Positions 55,524 through 64,000 of a stretch of 64,000 bases of DNA are shown piece by piece. A program made the position numbers and the translations under genes. Within the stretch, counting starts at the first letter, position 1; each line of letters starts with the position of its first letter. A model generated the notes under the pieces. That model had not been told where the DNA came from, did no database searches, and was given only the letters and a program-made list of their open reading frames with translations. Origin of the DNA: Deinandra increscens subsp. villosa (taxonomy: Eukaryota > Streptophyta > Magnoliopsida > Asterales > Asteraceae); assembly GCA_039602395.1 (NCBI GenBank), contig JBCNJP010000025.1, positions 42,758,922 to 42,822,921 of the forward strand. The letters run 5' to 3'.

Positions 55524-56416
55524 GGGTTATTGGCTTAGAATAATCCCAACTATTAGTTTTTGGCCGGGAACACTCCCAACTAACGAATTAACCACTACCA
55601 CCCTCAACTTTCAACATATTTTCTCACACCACTCCCTCCGTTAAAATCTATTAACACCGTTAGTAATGATCTTACGTGGCATGCTTATGTGGCTTATTTT
55701 TAATAAAAAAAATAATTAAAAAATCCACATGTATCTAATCCTTAAAGAACCCTAATTCTAAATAAACGATCTCCTCCCTCCATTCTCCATTTTCGTCCTC
55801 CTTCCATCTGCTTTCGGCGGTGAACTGTTTGAAGTCCGATTAAGATTGCGATTTCCATCTCAGTGTCTCCGATTTGAGGTTAATTAGAAACTTAGAACAA
55901 TTGTTGAGCTATTTTGTCGTTTCTCCTCTTCTGGGTTTGGTGAATTCCTCTATAATTCACTTGTTTTCCATTTCATTTATTATCCCATGATTCTCATCTT
56001 CCATACGAATATATTTTTCATAGATTGTGCAGTTGTTATTCTTAGCAACAAAAAAAATATATAAAAATCATAACATCGAAACTAAAAAATTTGGAATTAT
56101 TCACACATTCGAATGAATGAAAGGATGCGAACGTAGGGTTGTTTTTTTTTTTTTTTTTGAGCGAACTTAGAGAAATCGATGTTTATTAAAGGGAAATAGA
56201 TTTAACTCTTTTTTATGCCACGTAGGCAGTCCATCAGGCATATTTAGCCACATAAGCATGCCACGTAGGCTCATTACTAACGGTGTTAATAGATTTTAAC
56301 GGAGGGAGTGGTGTGAGAAAATATGTTGAAAGTTGAGAGTGGTAATGGCTAATTCATTAGTTGGGAGTGTTCCCGGCCAAAAACTAATAGTTAGGATTAT
56401 TCTAAGCCAATAACCC
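55524..56416. mobile_element. Mutator-like foldback element with long TIRs
   Basis: 893 bp with nearly perfect inverted repeats of about 171 bp (55524-55694 and 56246-56416, starting GGGTTATTGGCTTAGAATAA) and a perfect 9-bp target duplication TTATTTATA (55515-55523 and 56417-56425). Nine-bp duplications with long TIRs are typical of MULEs. The interior (about 55740-56160) is pyrimidine-rich on the plus strand, like a plant 5' UTR, so it may be a captured gene end (Pack-MULE). No transposase. Confidence 0.85.
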
Positions 56417-56425
56417 TTATTTATA

Positions 56426-57476
56426 ATTAAACAAGCTAAATCAAAATAAATATATAATCTACAACACGGGAGTACTATTGGGAACGTGTAAAGTCAGCTA
56501 AGATCATTTTAAAAAGTGGATAAGTTGTTGTAGGTTGGATATTAAATCATTGGCTAACATAAGAAAGAAAGTTGACATGTTTGGTTATTAAATTTGTGTG
56601 AATGAAACATTCATTGGTTTGTAAGCCACCCAGCAATTGAGCCATTTCATAAAAGAACATTTTTTTAGCTGCATCGGTGAAACAAAAAAAAATAGAGTCA
56701 ATGATACAAAAAACAGAACATTAAAGAAAAGTATAAGTGGAAGGGGATACCCTTGTGTAGAGCAATTGTGTTTCCCGATCTTGAGAACAACCTTCAATCA
56801 ACAAGGTAATAAGGTGAGGTGAGGTGAATATATTTTTAGAACCAGCAACACAATAATCATAATAATACTCCCACGTTCGAATAAATTTACGGTTAACAAC
56901 CACCATCCTTGTTTCTGGTTTATGATAACAACTTCCAAAATAAAATATAATCTATAAAAGATGACCGAAATCACAAAAGCCATAACAATATTTATGACAT
57001 TTTTTGAAAGACAGTATCTATATAAAAGTTCATACCTCATGTAAGGAGAATAGACTCCTAAGTTGTTTTGAATATAGAACAAGATAAAGCTCAAAACTAA
57101 CTGTGCATTTAAATAGTTATCCGCAAAAGGAAGGGCCATTTAAGTAAATATAATGTGCAGAGTTTGTACTTTTGTACTTTGCAGTCAGATGTCAAACATA
57201 CATACTGCACGCATAGGTCTCTCTCTTCTACAAACCACAGCTATACAAAGCTCAAAGCTGCACCACTGCATCATCACTATTTATTACTTTCCCATTTACT
57301 CTCAAGACTTTTCAAAACCTATGTATGCTAGATTATTTCAAGCCAGTTGAGGTAACCGTGAAATGTCTCACTGTAAACTTGAGGGTAGTGAAACATAATA
57401 TACCACTCTTAATTTCAAGCTTAAAAATTTAAAGATCTAGAATCAAAAGCACCTTTTAATGAGAATGAGTACAACA
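56426..57476. other. Sequence between the MULE and the spliced gene
   Basis: AT-rich, with no frame that looks coding. It may hold the 3' flank of the minus-strand gene. Confidence 0.5.
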
Positions 57477-60414
57477 CTAAGGCCTCTCTAAGGTTTGATT
57501 CAGCTTGTTTGCACTACCCTTTATTCCTTTAGGTTGCATGTCTGCACGTACTACTACTTCTTCTTTCACTCGATAACGGAGACAACGGAGACGCCCTCGC
57601 AGATCGCTAATTTGCTGCATCATCCCTAAAGTAATTCAACTTCAGGATATCTATCATCGGATTAAAATTTGAATAAAAAACCAATGATAAAAAAGCAACC
57701 ACCTTTCGAGAACCCCAAATCATAATTTTTCACTTGTATTGAAAGCTAGCTCTTTATTGATCGATACCATTCGCTAGCCATTATTAACGACCTAAACGAT
57801 TCTGGTGGCACCGGCCTACAATGAGACAACAACCGAATATCAGCAAATGACACATGCTTTAACAAACAAAACAAAATATTCCTACCAACGATAAAATAAA
57901 GAAATCGCCAATATGTTTAAATTAATCATCTAGGAGCATAACAGTAGGCATAAGAAATAGTGATGAAATAGTTCTCTTTTATAAATCTGAGTCACCATCA
58001 ATAAATATGTTGACCTTAGAAATCAGATGAGATGACAGGAATTTCAAATTAGTAAGGCAGAGATAAAAAAAAGCTTCTAACAACCTAACCATTTAAATAA
58101 CTAAGCATCTAAACAACTTTACCTTACAAACCAACTGAAATTTAATTAGATAAACTGGTTGTTCACAGTCAAATATCGGGTAAGTAACTAAAACATAAGA
58201 GGCAAAGGTGAAAATATTCAACCTGACCATAAATATATTAACTACAATATCCAGAACCATAAACATATTAACTACAATTTTCCAGAACTATAAACATATT
58301 AACTACAATTTTCCACCTCCAAATTTGAACTCATATACGCTGTATATACATATTTATTTCTAACTTTTTTTGGGATTTAAACCAGCCATACCATTAAATC
58401 CTGTGAACCAAACAGCCATACTTTTTTGACCAGTTAACTAACCCCTTGACCCGTCCATTTATTTCAAGAAGCAAGGATAAGATGGGGTTAGTACCTAATT
58501 TTTTGTTTATAATTGTCATGTCTGAAATTCTCTTGTCACTGTCATCATAGCCTTCACCATAAAATTCTTTAGAACTCACATCAATGGTTGATGTCTCTAT
58601 TGAATCTTCTCCACTTAACAGTTTTGAAGAAGCTGTCATAAAAGTAAAAAGGGAAAAAGAAAGTAATAAAAGTTCATATACTCATTTGCAATATCTTCCA
58701 CAAAGTACCTTTAGACCCCCAAGCCTTTTTACAACCGTTCCATGCATCCAAATTCCAAACTGTCATTCATAGTTGAGTATTTCGACCCACATGTGAAACC
58801 AACAAATTTAGCATGATTGACACAAAAAAATGATAGACATAGGGGGAACAACTGAACTGAATTCGAATTTTAAGTGAGGCAATATTTGCAAAACAACAAA
58901 AAGGTATATGATTAGTTTCTAACCCTTCGACCCATATGATTAGTTTTATTTTTTCTTAGTATTCTAATTCTACATATTTGACCCGATAAAAGTAAACTAA
59001 ACACCAAGTGTATCATCTTTAGATAAACCAAACTGAAATTTCCCCCACCAATTCTAACCCCAGTTTAGGCATAAAATTATAAACACATACCTCTGGTCAG
59101 CTGGTTCTTCATCATCTCCTAGTACCTCATATTTACCCGGTTCATCATCAAGAACTTCAAATTTGCTTAAAGTCACCAACCATATTAATGTTATAGCAGG
59201 TACGAAGTGCTCTTGATTCTGAAAATAGCAACCAATTAATGTTATAGGTTCTAAAATCCATAATTACCAGTGGAACGCTAGATTGTGGAAATAACAACCA
59301 ATTAATACTAAGCAAACTATGAATTATGTAAAATCTAGAACAATATCAATAATATTCATTTGTACTTTCATATAGAACAAATATATAATTATATACCTTC
59401 TCTAAGATGATGGTTTTCAAGAACCATTGAACAATATGTATATTAGTTTGAATCAATATGCAACACCCACTTGAAAATTACATTAGAAATGTGAGTTTAT
59501 ACACCCAAGAACATCAATGAATAACCAATGTGTGTACGAGAAGAATAATAAAACTCATTAAACAATGCCCATACCGATTTGAACCAATCTGCAGCACCCA
59601 CTTTGAATTATATCCAAAAAAAATAACTTGACAAAAAGTTTACCATCATCAATTCATCAGCATCTAGATCAGCTCCTTTTGGGAGAACACCACTATTATC
59701 CTCCATATCATTTTCCTCTTCGTACCCCTCTACAAACTCATGTTTTATCTCATCCCCCTAAAGAAAAGTAGTACAACATAAGTTTTACAATAAAATAAAA
59801 CACAAATATAAAATGCTTTACATTGGAAGGTGTGGCAAGCTAGCTACATTGTATGTTTCTTGTGATAAAGATGAACAAAAGGTGTGGGTATCTACTTACT
59901 GCCTCAAAACCCCATAAATTATTGAAAGTAACAATCTTTTTGCAAGCAAAACCATCCATTGTTACACAAACTTGCAAGGTTAAGATCATCCACCAAAATC
60001 TATATGTATCAGCAATTTAAAAGAATGAATTGTTTAGTATCTAAACAATTGAAACCAAGAGATCGATGTACCTTTACGTGTCTGGAAGCTAACAATTGAA
60101 ACACAATCAACGGTTTACCTTCATCACAACACCCAAATCAAACCAAATCAAATTTAGTGAAAGAAATATACATATTTAAAGGTTGTAACCCTAAATTTGA
60201 GTTCAATGACACCCTAATTACAGGTTATAAATCGAAACACATGAACCCAGTCCAAGTTTAAATCCTTGGACTTCACTCATCGCAGCAACCACAGGGTCGA
60301 CGACCGATAACATCAAGATCTGAAATCAACGATAACAAAAATTCTAACCAGATTAAGATGGAGAAAGGCGATGGTTTTCTCGGAGGTTGTCCCGCTGTCT
60401 CCGTCGCCGCCCAT
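57477..60414 (-). CDS. Spliced gene of unknown function (host or captured)
   Basis: I read seven exons on the minus strand, all with GT-AG borders: 60414-60349 (MGGDGDSGTTSEKTIAFLHL, possible start), 59970-59900 (TMDGFACKKIVTFNNLWGFE), 59757-59644 (acidic; VEGYEEENDMEDNSG), 59218-59091 (acidic; SKFEVLDDEPGKYEVLGDDE), 58759-58709 (WNLDAWNGCKKAWGSK), 58632-58495 (SSKEFYGEGYDDSDKRI) and 57625-57477 (MMQQISDLRGRLRCLRYRVK, stop at 57477-57479). Exons 2-4 join in frame, as do exons 5-7. Phase does not fit between exons 4 and 5, and the link from exon 1 to 2 is unproven, so an exon may be missed or the gene broken. No domain is recognised: the protein is small, acidic in the middle and basic at the end. 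It lies wholly inside the foreign block in Copia-4. Confidence 0.55.
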
Positions 60415-60833
60415 CGGATTGAATCGGAACCTGTAAAATCGGAAAAAAAAATGAACGCAATTTGGGTGCAGACTGCAGAATGAAGAAAGAGGGTTTGCGA
60501 ATGAAAGTATTTGAATTTCAAATCCCGTTCTTCACTTTGAGAGAGAGACAGTATTCTGGCTGGAGGGTTTCTAAAAAAAGGTTGCTTTTCTTAATAAGGA
60601 GATTCGCCTCATGTCTGCATCGTCCTGCACTTTTGTGTATTCTGAAAACGTATCCCTAAAAAGGTCAAAAGTAAAACCAGTGAACTGAAACTCTGAAAGA
60701 GCATGGGAACGGTAAAAGAAATAAGGGAACATTGGATTGAAGTTGACACTCTAGCCGGAAAAGGAAGGCGTCTTATATTTAAGACGCTAGTAATTACCAA
60801 AATGCCATTTTGTTGAATATACATTATATAGTA
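60415..60833 (-). other. Upstream region of the spliced gene
   Basis: The putative 5' UTR and promoter side. It contains AGAGAGAGA-type sequence near 60540 and a short palindromic AAGACGCTAG/CGTCTT pair near 60768-60790. No further gene. Confidence 0.45.

Positions 60834-60890
<57 letters not shown>
60834..60890. repeat. (TA)n microsatellite at the right edge of the foreign block
   Basis: About 28 TA units. Frames of alternating Ile and Tyr across it are meaningless. Confidence 0.95.
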
Positions 60891-60892
<2 letters not shown>

Positions 60893-60893
<1 letters not shown>

Positions 60894-62257
60894 AATACAC
60901 CCCAAAAGATACCAAAGAGCACAAGAAAAGAGACCCTCAAGAGTCCAAAACCTTCAACCTTTGTCACTGATAAGAGCATTATTAAAAATGTTTAAAAAAA
61001 TTCAGTTGGCTTTGTATATTATATCCAAAGATCTATGTGATATATTCTTTCTCTTCTCAACCAAGTATCGAGCTCAGTTTCAAACTTCTGGTTTAAGTTG
61101 TGAAAATATGTGGTAGGGAATTTATATTCTTGATAGTGTGCAATAACATGTACCTAGGATTTGTTAAAACCCACTTGCTGTTCATAATTAATGCACCTTG
61201 AAAGATAATAAAGTGAAAAACAGTCTGAATAAGAAAAGGGTTTGAGTTTAAAGTGGACTAGTATATTGGAAATCATTTGGATGTGTTTGAGTAACAGAAG
61301 CTGAAAAGGGTTCCTCGGTCTGATTCATATAGTTTGATCCCATAAAAACCTTCTCATGTTTGAATTGATTGATATTTGTTTAACTTTAATTTTTCTGGTG
61401 TGAGTGTTTAAGTTTCTTTGTTGAGTGTATGAATTGGCCAGGTTGATTTGAGAAGTTTAAATAAAATTTTATGGGTTTTATGCAAGAAAGTATGACCTCC
61501 CTCAGAATCTCAGGGGGAGATAATGTGAAGAGTCCTCGGTTTCAGGGGAAGTATTTATAGGAAACTCGTAACCTATGATAGTTTTTTTTGGGTTTTATAA
61601 TGCTAACCCGATAACGAATCATCATTGTCTGGTTAGTGTCTGTTCCATGTTGTGCTTGACAGGTTAAGTCAGAAAAAGATAACTCATGGACAAGAAAGTT
61701 AAGGACTCAGTTGTCCAAAGCATTGATGCTGCTACTGATATAGTTGAAGAACCAGTCGGAAAAGGACTTACCCTATGCTTAGGGAAGTTTGTTGGTTGTT
61801 CAAGTAAAGCTTCCAAAGACTCAAAAGACACTGTTCACATGTTGAGGGGAAGCTAAATGCCGTCAGTTCAAGATCTACAATCAAGAATGCCAAGATAGAG
61901 GTTTTCAAAATTTATCCTCTGAAGTTAATGGCAAGTCAAGACAGTTACTGATGATTCAGCAAGGACTCAACAGTTTTTAAGAAGGAGCAAGTATTTGAGA
62001 ATCCTCTTCTCATTACTTGGTCATCATGTGTAGTTCAAGCTGATGCTGATTGAGAGAACACTTTCATTGTTGCCCAGTGAAGATTGTTAAAGAAATGAAT
62101 CTTCACCAACCCATGCTCAAGCCAAGGAGAAGACTGCAAGTCTGAAGATTGAAAGTAGAAGACATTTAATATCACAAGCCAAGGGTAAGATTGTAAGGAA
62201 ATAGTTTGTGGCTTGTGTATTAAATTATCCATTGGCGCACTATTTCGAAGGCCTACG
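60893..62257 (+). other. Copia-4 3' region
   Basis: It contains purine tracts CAGGGGGAG near 61511 and GAGGGGAAG near 61844, compatible with Sirevirus-type multiple polypurine tracts. No convincing coding frame. Assigned to Copia-4 because it leads into the matching LTR. Confidence 0.5.
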
Positions 62258-62468
62258 TGTTAGAATATGTGAAAATTAGATGGGTTATTGTTATATTGTG
62301 TCATTGGGCCATTTTATATGTCTGGGCTCAATTAGAAAGTGTTTAGAGGGAGTTTAGTGGGCCTTTATAATCAAATACGGGAATTTTGATGTTTTAGGGT
62401 TTAGGAGGATGGCTTGTTGACCAAGCATATCATCTACTATATATAGAACCCTCTGGAGTCTAGAATAG
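62258..62468 (+). repeat. Copia-4 3' LTR, truncated by Copia-5
   Basis: Starts TGTTAGAATATG (start inferred) and from 62334 matches the 5' LTR at 50066. It ends at CTAGAATAG where the Copia-5 LTR begins; AATAG (62464-62468) would be the Copia-5 target site. Confidence 0.7.
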
Positions 62469-62826
62469 TGAAAATGCTAGAGCGGGTAGATCGTGATCAG
62501 CTCGACATCATTGTGTAAACAAAACATTGAACAAACGTGTAAATATAATACTCAATCTCATTCAGTAAGTAAGAACAGTTTACAGAGACTCAGAGTACAA
62601 AACATGTTCAATTACACACACATAAGAAAGCTCGTTACATAAAATCAAACCTATCGACCTATATATAAGACCCTGCTGTCCGAACCTCACTGCTTATCCG
62701 AACCTGTAGTTCGGCTGCAGTTCGGCCAAGGTTCGGATAGGGTTCGGCCAACAAATAAAATACAAAAACTTCACATCTTCAGAAACTTTGTCTAATCCAG
62801 CATCTTGCCATCTGCAAGTATCAACA
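62469..62826 (-). repeat. Copia-5 3' LTR
   Basis: 358 bp, TGAAAATGC to TATCAACA on the plus strand. GTTCGG/CCGAAC words cluster at 62690-62750. The minus-strand tract CCAGGGGGAGTT (62827-62838) is the polypurine tract. Confidence 0.8.
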
Positions 62827-62893
62827 AACTCCCCCTGGCAAATGCTGGTCAGTCTTTGTCAATTTTCAGCTCCAGTCTCCATCCCAGTCCATG

Positions 62894-63332
62894 TCAGCTC
62901 ATGATTGTGCCCAGCGTAGATGTTGAATGCAAAAAAATCCTTATTAACCGTTGAAACTGCAACGCCTGATCCATATAATCTGGATGAAACATGATTTGAT
63001 TGTGATACAGCACATCTATGTCAGCCTTTGACAAGTTAATTAGCCACATTGGATCATAAACTTTCACAACTTTGTTGTCTTTCTTCAGCACGATCACAGC
63101 TTCACCCATCTTCTCATTATAATACCACCAATTCAGATCTTGTATGAAATCTAACTCCATCTTCATTAATGGAATCTTTTTCATCACATTCGGCTTTGTT
63201 TTAAAAACAAGAATTATCAGCTTCTTCCCGGTTCTCTTATGAATCTTTGTCGGATGTCTACGCCTCTTTGGTCTTTGAGGCTTCAGAAATTGAAATCCTT
63301 CAATACATTCTTTCTCAATTAGCTTCTTGAAA
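62894..63332 (-). CDS. Copia-5 accessory ORF, C-terminal part
   Basis: An open frame comes out of the assembly gap and runs to a stop at 62894. It begins with a basic, nuclear-signal-like stretch (PQRPKRRRHPTKIHKRTGKK), followed by MELDFIQDLNWWYYNEKMGE, a hydrophobic/Lys segment and VYDPMWLINLSKADIDVLYH. I do not recognise a domain. It is neither integrase, RT nor a typical envelope: no transmembrane helix or signal peptide is visible in this part. It lies 55 bp from the polypurine tract, where some Sireviruses carry an extra ORF. The WYY and D-P-M-W-L pattern suggests a small folded domain. The true start is upstream of 63332. Confidence 0.55.
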
Positions 63333-63832
63333 NNNNNNNNNNNNNNNNNNNNNNNNNNNNNNNNNNNNNNNNNNNNNNNNNNNNNNNNNNNNNNNNNNNN
63401 NNNNNNNNNNNNNNNNNNNNNNNNNNNNNNNNNNNNNNNNNNNNNNNNNNNNNNNNNNNNNNNNNNNNNNNNNNNNNNNNNNNNNNNNNNNNNNNNNNNN
63501 NNNNNNNNNNNNNNNNNNNNNNNNNNNNNNNNNNNNNNNNNNNNNNNNNNNNNNNNNNNNNNNNNNNNNNNNNNNNNNNNNNNNNNNNNNNNNNNNNNNN
63601 NNNNNNNNNNNNNNNNNNNNNNNNNNNNNNNNNNNNNNNNNNNNNNNNNNNNNNNNNNNNNNNNNNNNNNNNNNNNNNNNNNNNNNNNNNNNNNNNNNNN
63701 NNNNNNNNNNNNNNNNNNNNNNNNNNNNNNNNNNNNNNNNNNNNNNNNNNNNNNNNNNNNNNNNNNNNNNNNNNNNNNNNNNNNNNNNNNNNNNNNNNNN
63801 NNNNNNNNNNNNNNNNNNNNNNNNNNNNNNNN
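63333..63832. other. Assembly gap (500 N)
   Basis: Placeholder of 500 unresolved bases inside Copia-5, probably within the accessory ORF. Frames through it are artefacts. Confidence 0.98.
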
Positions 63833-63956
63833 ACATTTTTGGAGTAAAAGACAAATCTGTCAACATTTCATTTCTAAACGAATTTCCTTCGACGTTCTTA
63901 CCTCCCGACGAAGAATTAATCAATGATTTCTCCAAATCACTAGACGATTCCATCAT
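63833..63956 (-). CDS. Copia-5 accessory ORF, upstream piece
   Basis: A Met at 63956 opens a Ser/Asn-rich frame (MMESSSDLEKSLINSSSGG, then NEMLTDLSFTPKM) that runs into the gap. It may be the N-terminal part of the accessory ORF at 62894-63332. The reading frames do not match across the 500-base placeholder, which means nothing since the gap length is arbitrary. It could also be an internal part of a longer protein, because the sequence right of it (63957-64000) is too short to judge. No domain recognised. Confidence 0.4.
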
Positions 63957-64000
63957 TCTTAAGTCGTGTCAATTATCGGATGGTGCCACTGAAAAAGCAA

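Larger units (their letters stand above)
54012..60835 (-). mobile_element. Foreign block with Helitron-like 3' end
   Basis: Read on the minus strand the left edge ends CGCGCGGGCACACGGCTAG followed by T. A GC-rich short hairpin plus CTAG before T is the hallmark of a Helitron 3' end. The right edge (minus-strand CTACTATATAATG after TA repeats) resembles Helitron starts but lacks a clear TC, so the 5' end is unproven. The block interrupts Copia-4 between two (TA)n runs and carries a spliced gene in the same orientation, as gene-capturing Helitrons do. An ordinary rearrangement is the alternative. No Rep/helicase gene is seen. Confidence 0.45.
50066..62468 (+). mobile_element. Copia-4: plus-strand Copia with gag and protease remnant, split by a 6.8-kb block
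   Basis: 5' LTR part 50066-50440, primer site 50443-50454, leader with a TTTTCGATC array, gag frames 51317-52500, protease remnant near 53141, 3' non-coding part to about 53950, foreign block, 3' part about 60893-62257, and an LTR part 62258-62468. About 135 bp shared between 50066-50200 and 62334-62468 link the two ends. Copia-5 has cut the 3' LTR. RT and RNase H are not seen. That both halves belong to one copy is an inference. Confidence 0.7.
62469..64000 (-). mobile_element. Copia-5: minus-strand Sirevirus-like Copia, 3' end
   Basis: LTR at 62469-62826, polypurine tract beside it, then the interior, which runs off the right edge with a 500-base gap. The accessory frame next to the LTR lies behind where pol would be. 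Confidence 0.75.

Overview
This is a stretch of plant nuclear DNA, most likely from an Asteraceae genome. That guess rests on the style of the Copia gag proteins, the long-LTR Tekay-type chromoviruses and the AT-rich intergenic sequence; I could not test it by search. Almost all of it is retrotransposon stacked inside retrotransposon. The only candidate for cellular coding sequence is a spliced gene of unknown function at 57.5-60.4 kb. There are two 500-base assembly gaps (10464-10963 and 63333-63832).

Layout. (1) 1-4931: 3' part of a plus-strand, Sirevirus-like Copia element (Copia-1) that carries gag but no pol. (2) 4932-17755: a related gag-only Copia (Copia-2) on the minus strand. Copia-1 sits in its 3' LTR, so the two are tail to tail. 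Copia-2 is also interrupted by a solo LTR (6130-7052, TSD CCTAG) and by a young gag-only Gypsy LARD (8659-14878, TSD ATTGT, tRNA-Asp primer site). (3) 17756-49582: Tekay-type chromovirus Tekay-A (minus), which hosts Copia-2 in its gag and Copia-3 in its 5' LTR. (4) 18808-47053: Copia-3 (minus, TSD GTAGG), reduced to LTRs, a short leader and a 3' region, and split by Tekay-C. (5) 20532-46385: Tekay-C (minus, TSD GTTAC, LTR about 4.5 kb), with decayed gag, protease, RT, RNase H, integrase remnants and a chromodomain. (6) 24397-36446: Tekay-D (minus), in the 3' LTR of Tekay-C. It has no recognisable pol, carries tRNA-like modules in both LTRs, and one LTR holds a 742-bp insertion. (7) 48379-48935: hAT-type MITE in the Tekay-A LTR. 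(8) about 50066-62468: plus-strand Copia-4, split by a roughly 6.8-kb block (54012 to about 60835). The block has a Helitron-like end, a Mutator-like foldback element (55524-56416, 9-bp TSD) and the spliced gene. (9) 62469-64000: 3' end of minus-strand Copia-5, with an accessory ORF behind the missing pol.

The main unexplained signal is RNA-structural. Several element families carry short tandem arrays of hairpins in which the loop is conserved while the stems change by compensatory substitutions. The clearest is a triple hairpin upstream of the 3' LTR in both Copia-1 and Copia-2. Other signals are a possible in-frame spliceosomal intron inside the Copia-1 gag, family-specific short-motif arrays in Copia LTRs and leaders, and tRNA-derived modules in a chromovirus LTR.
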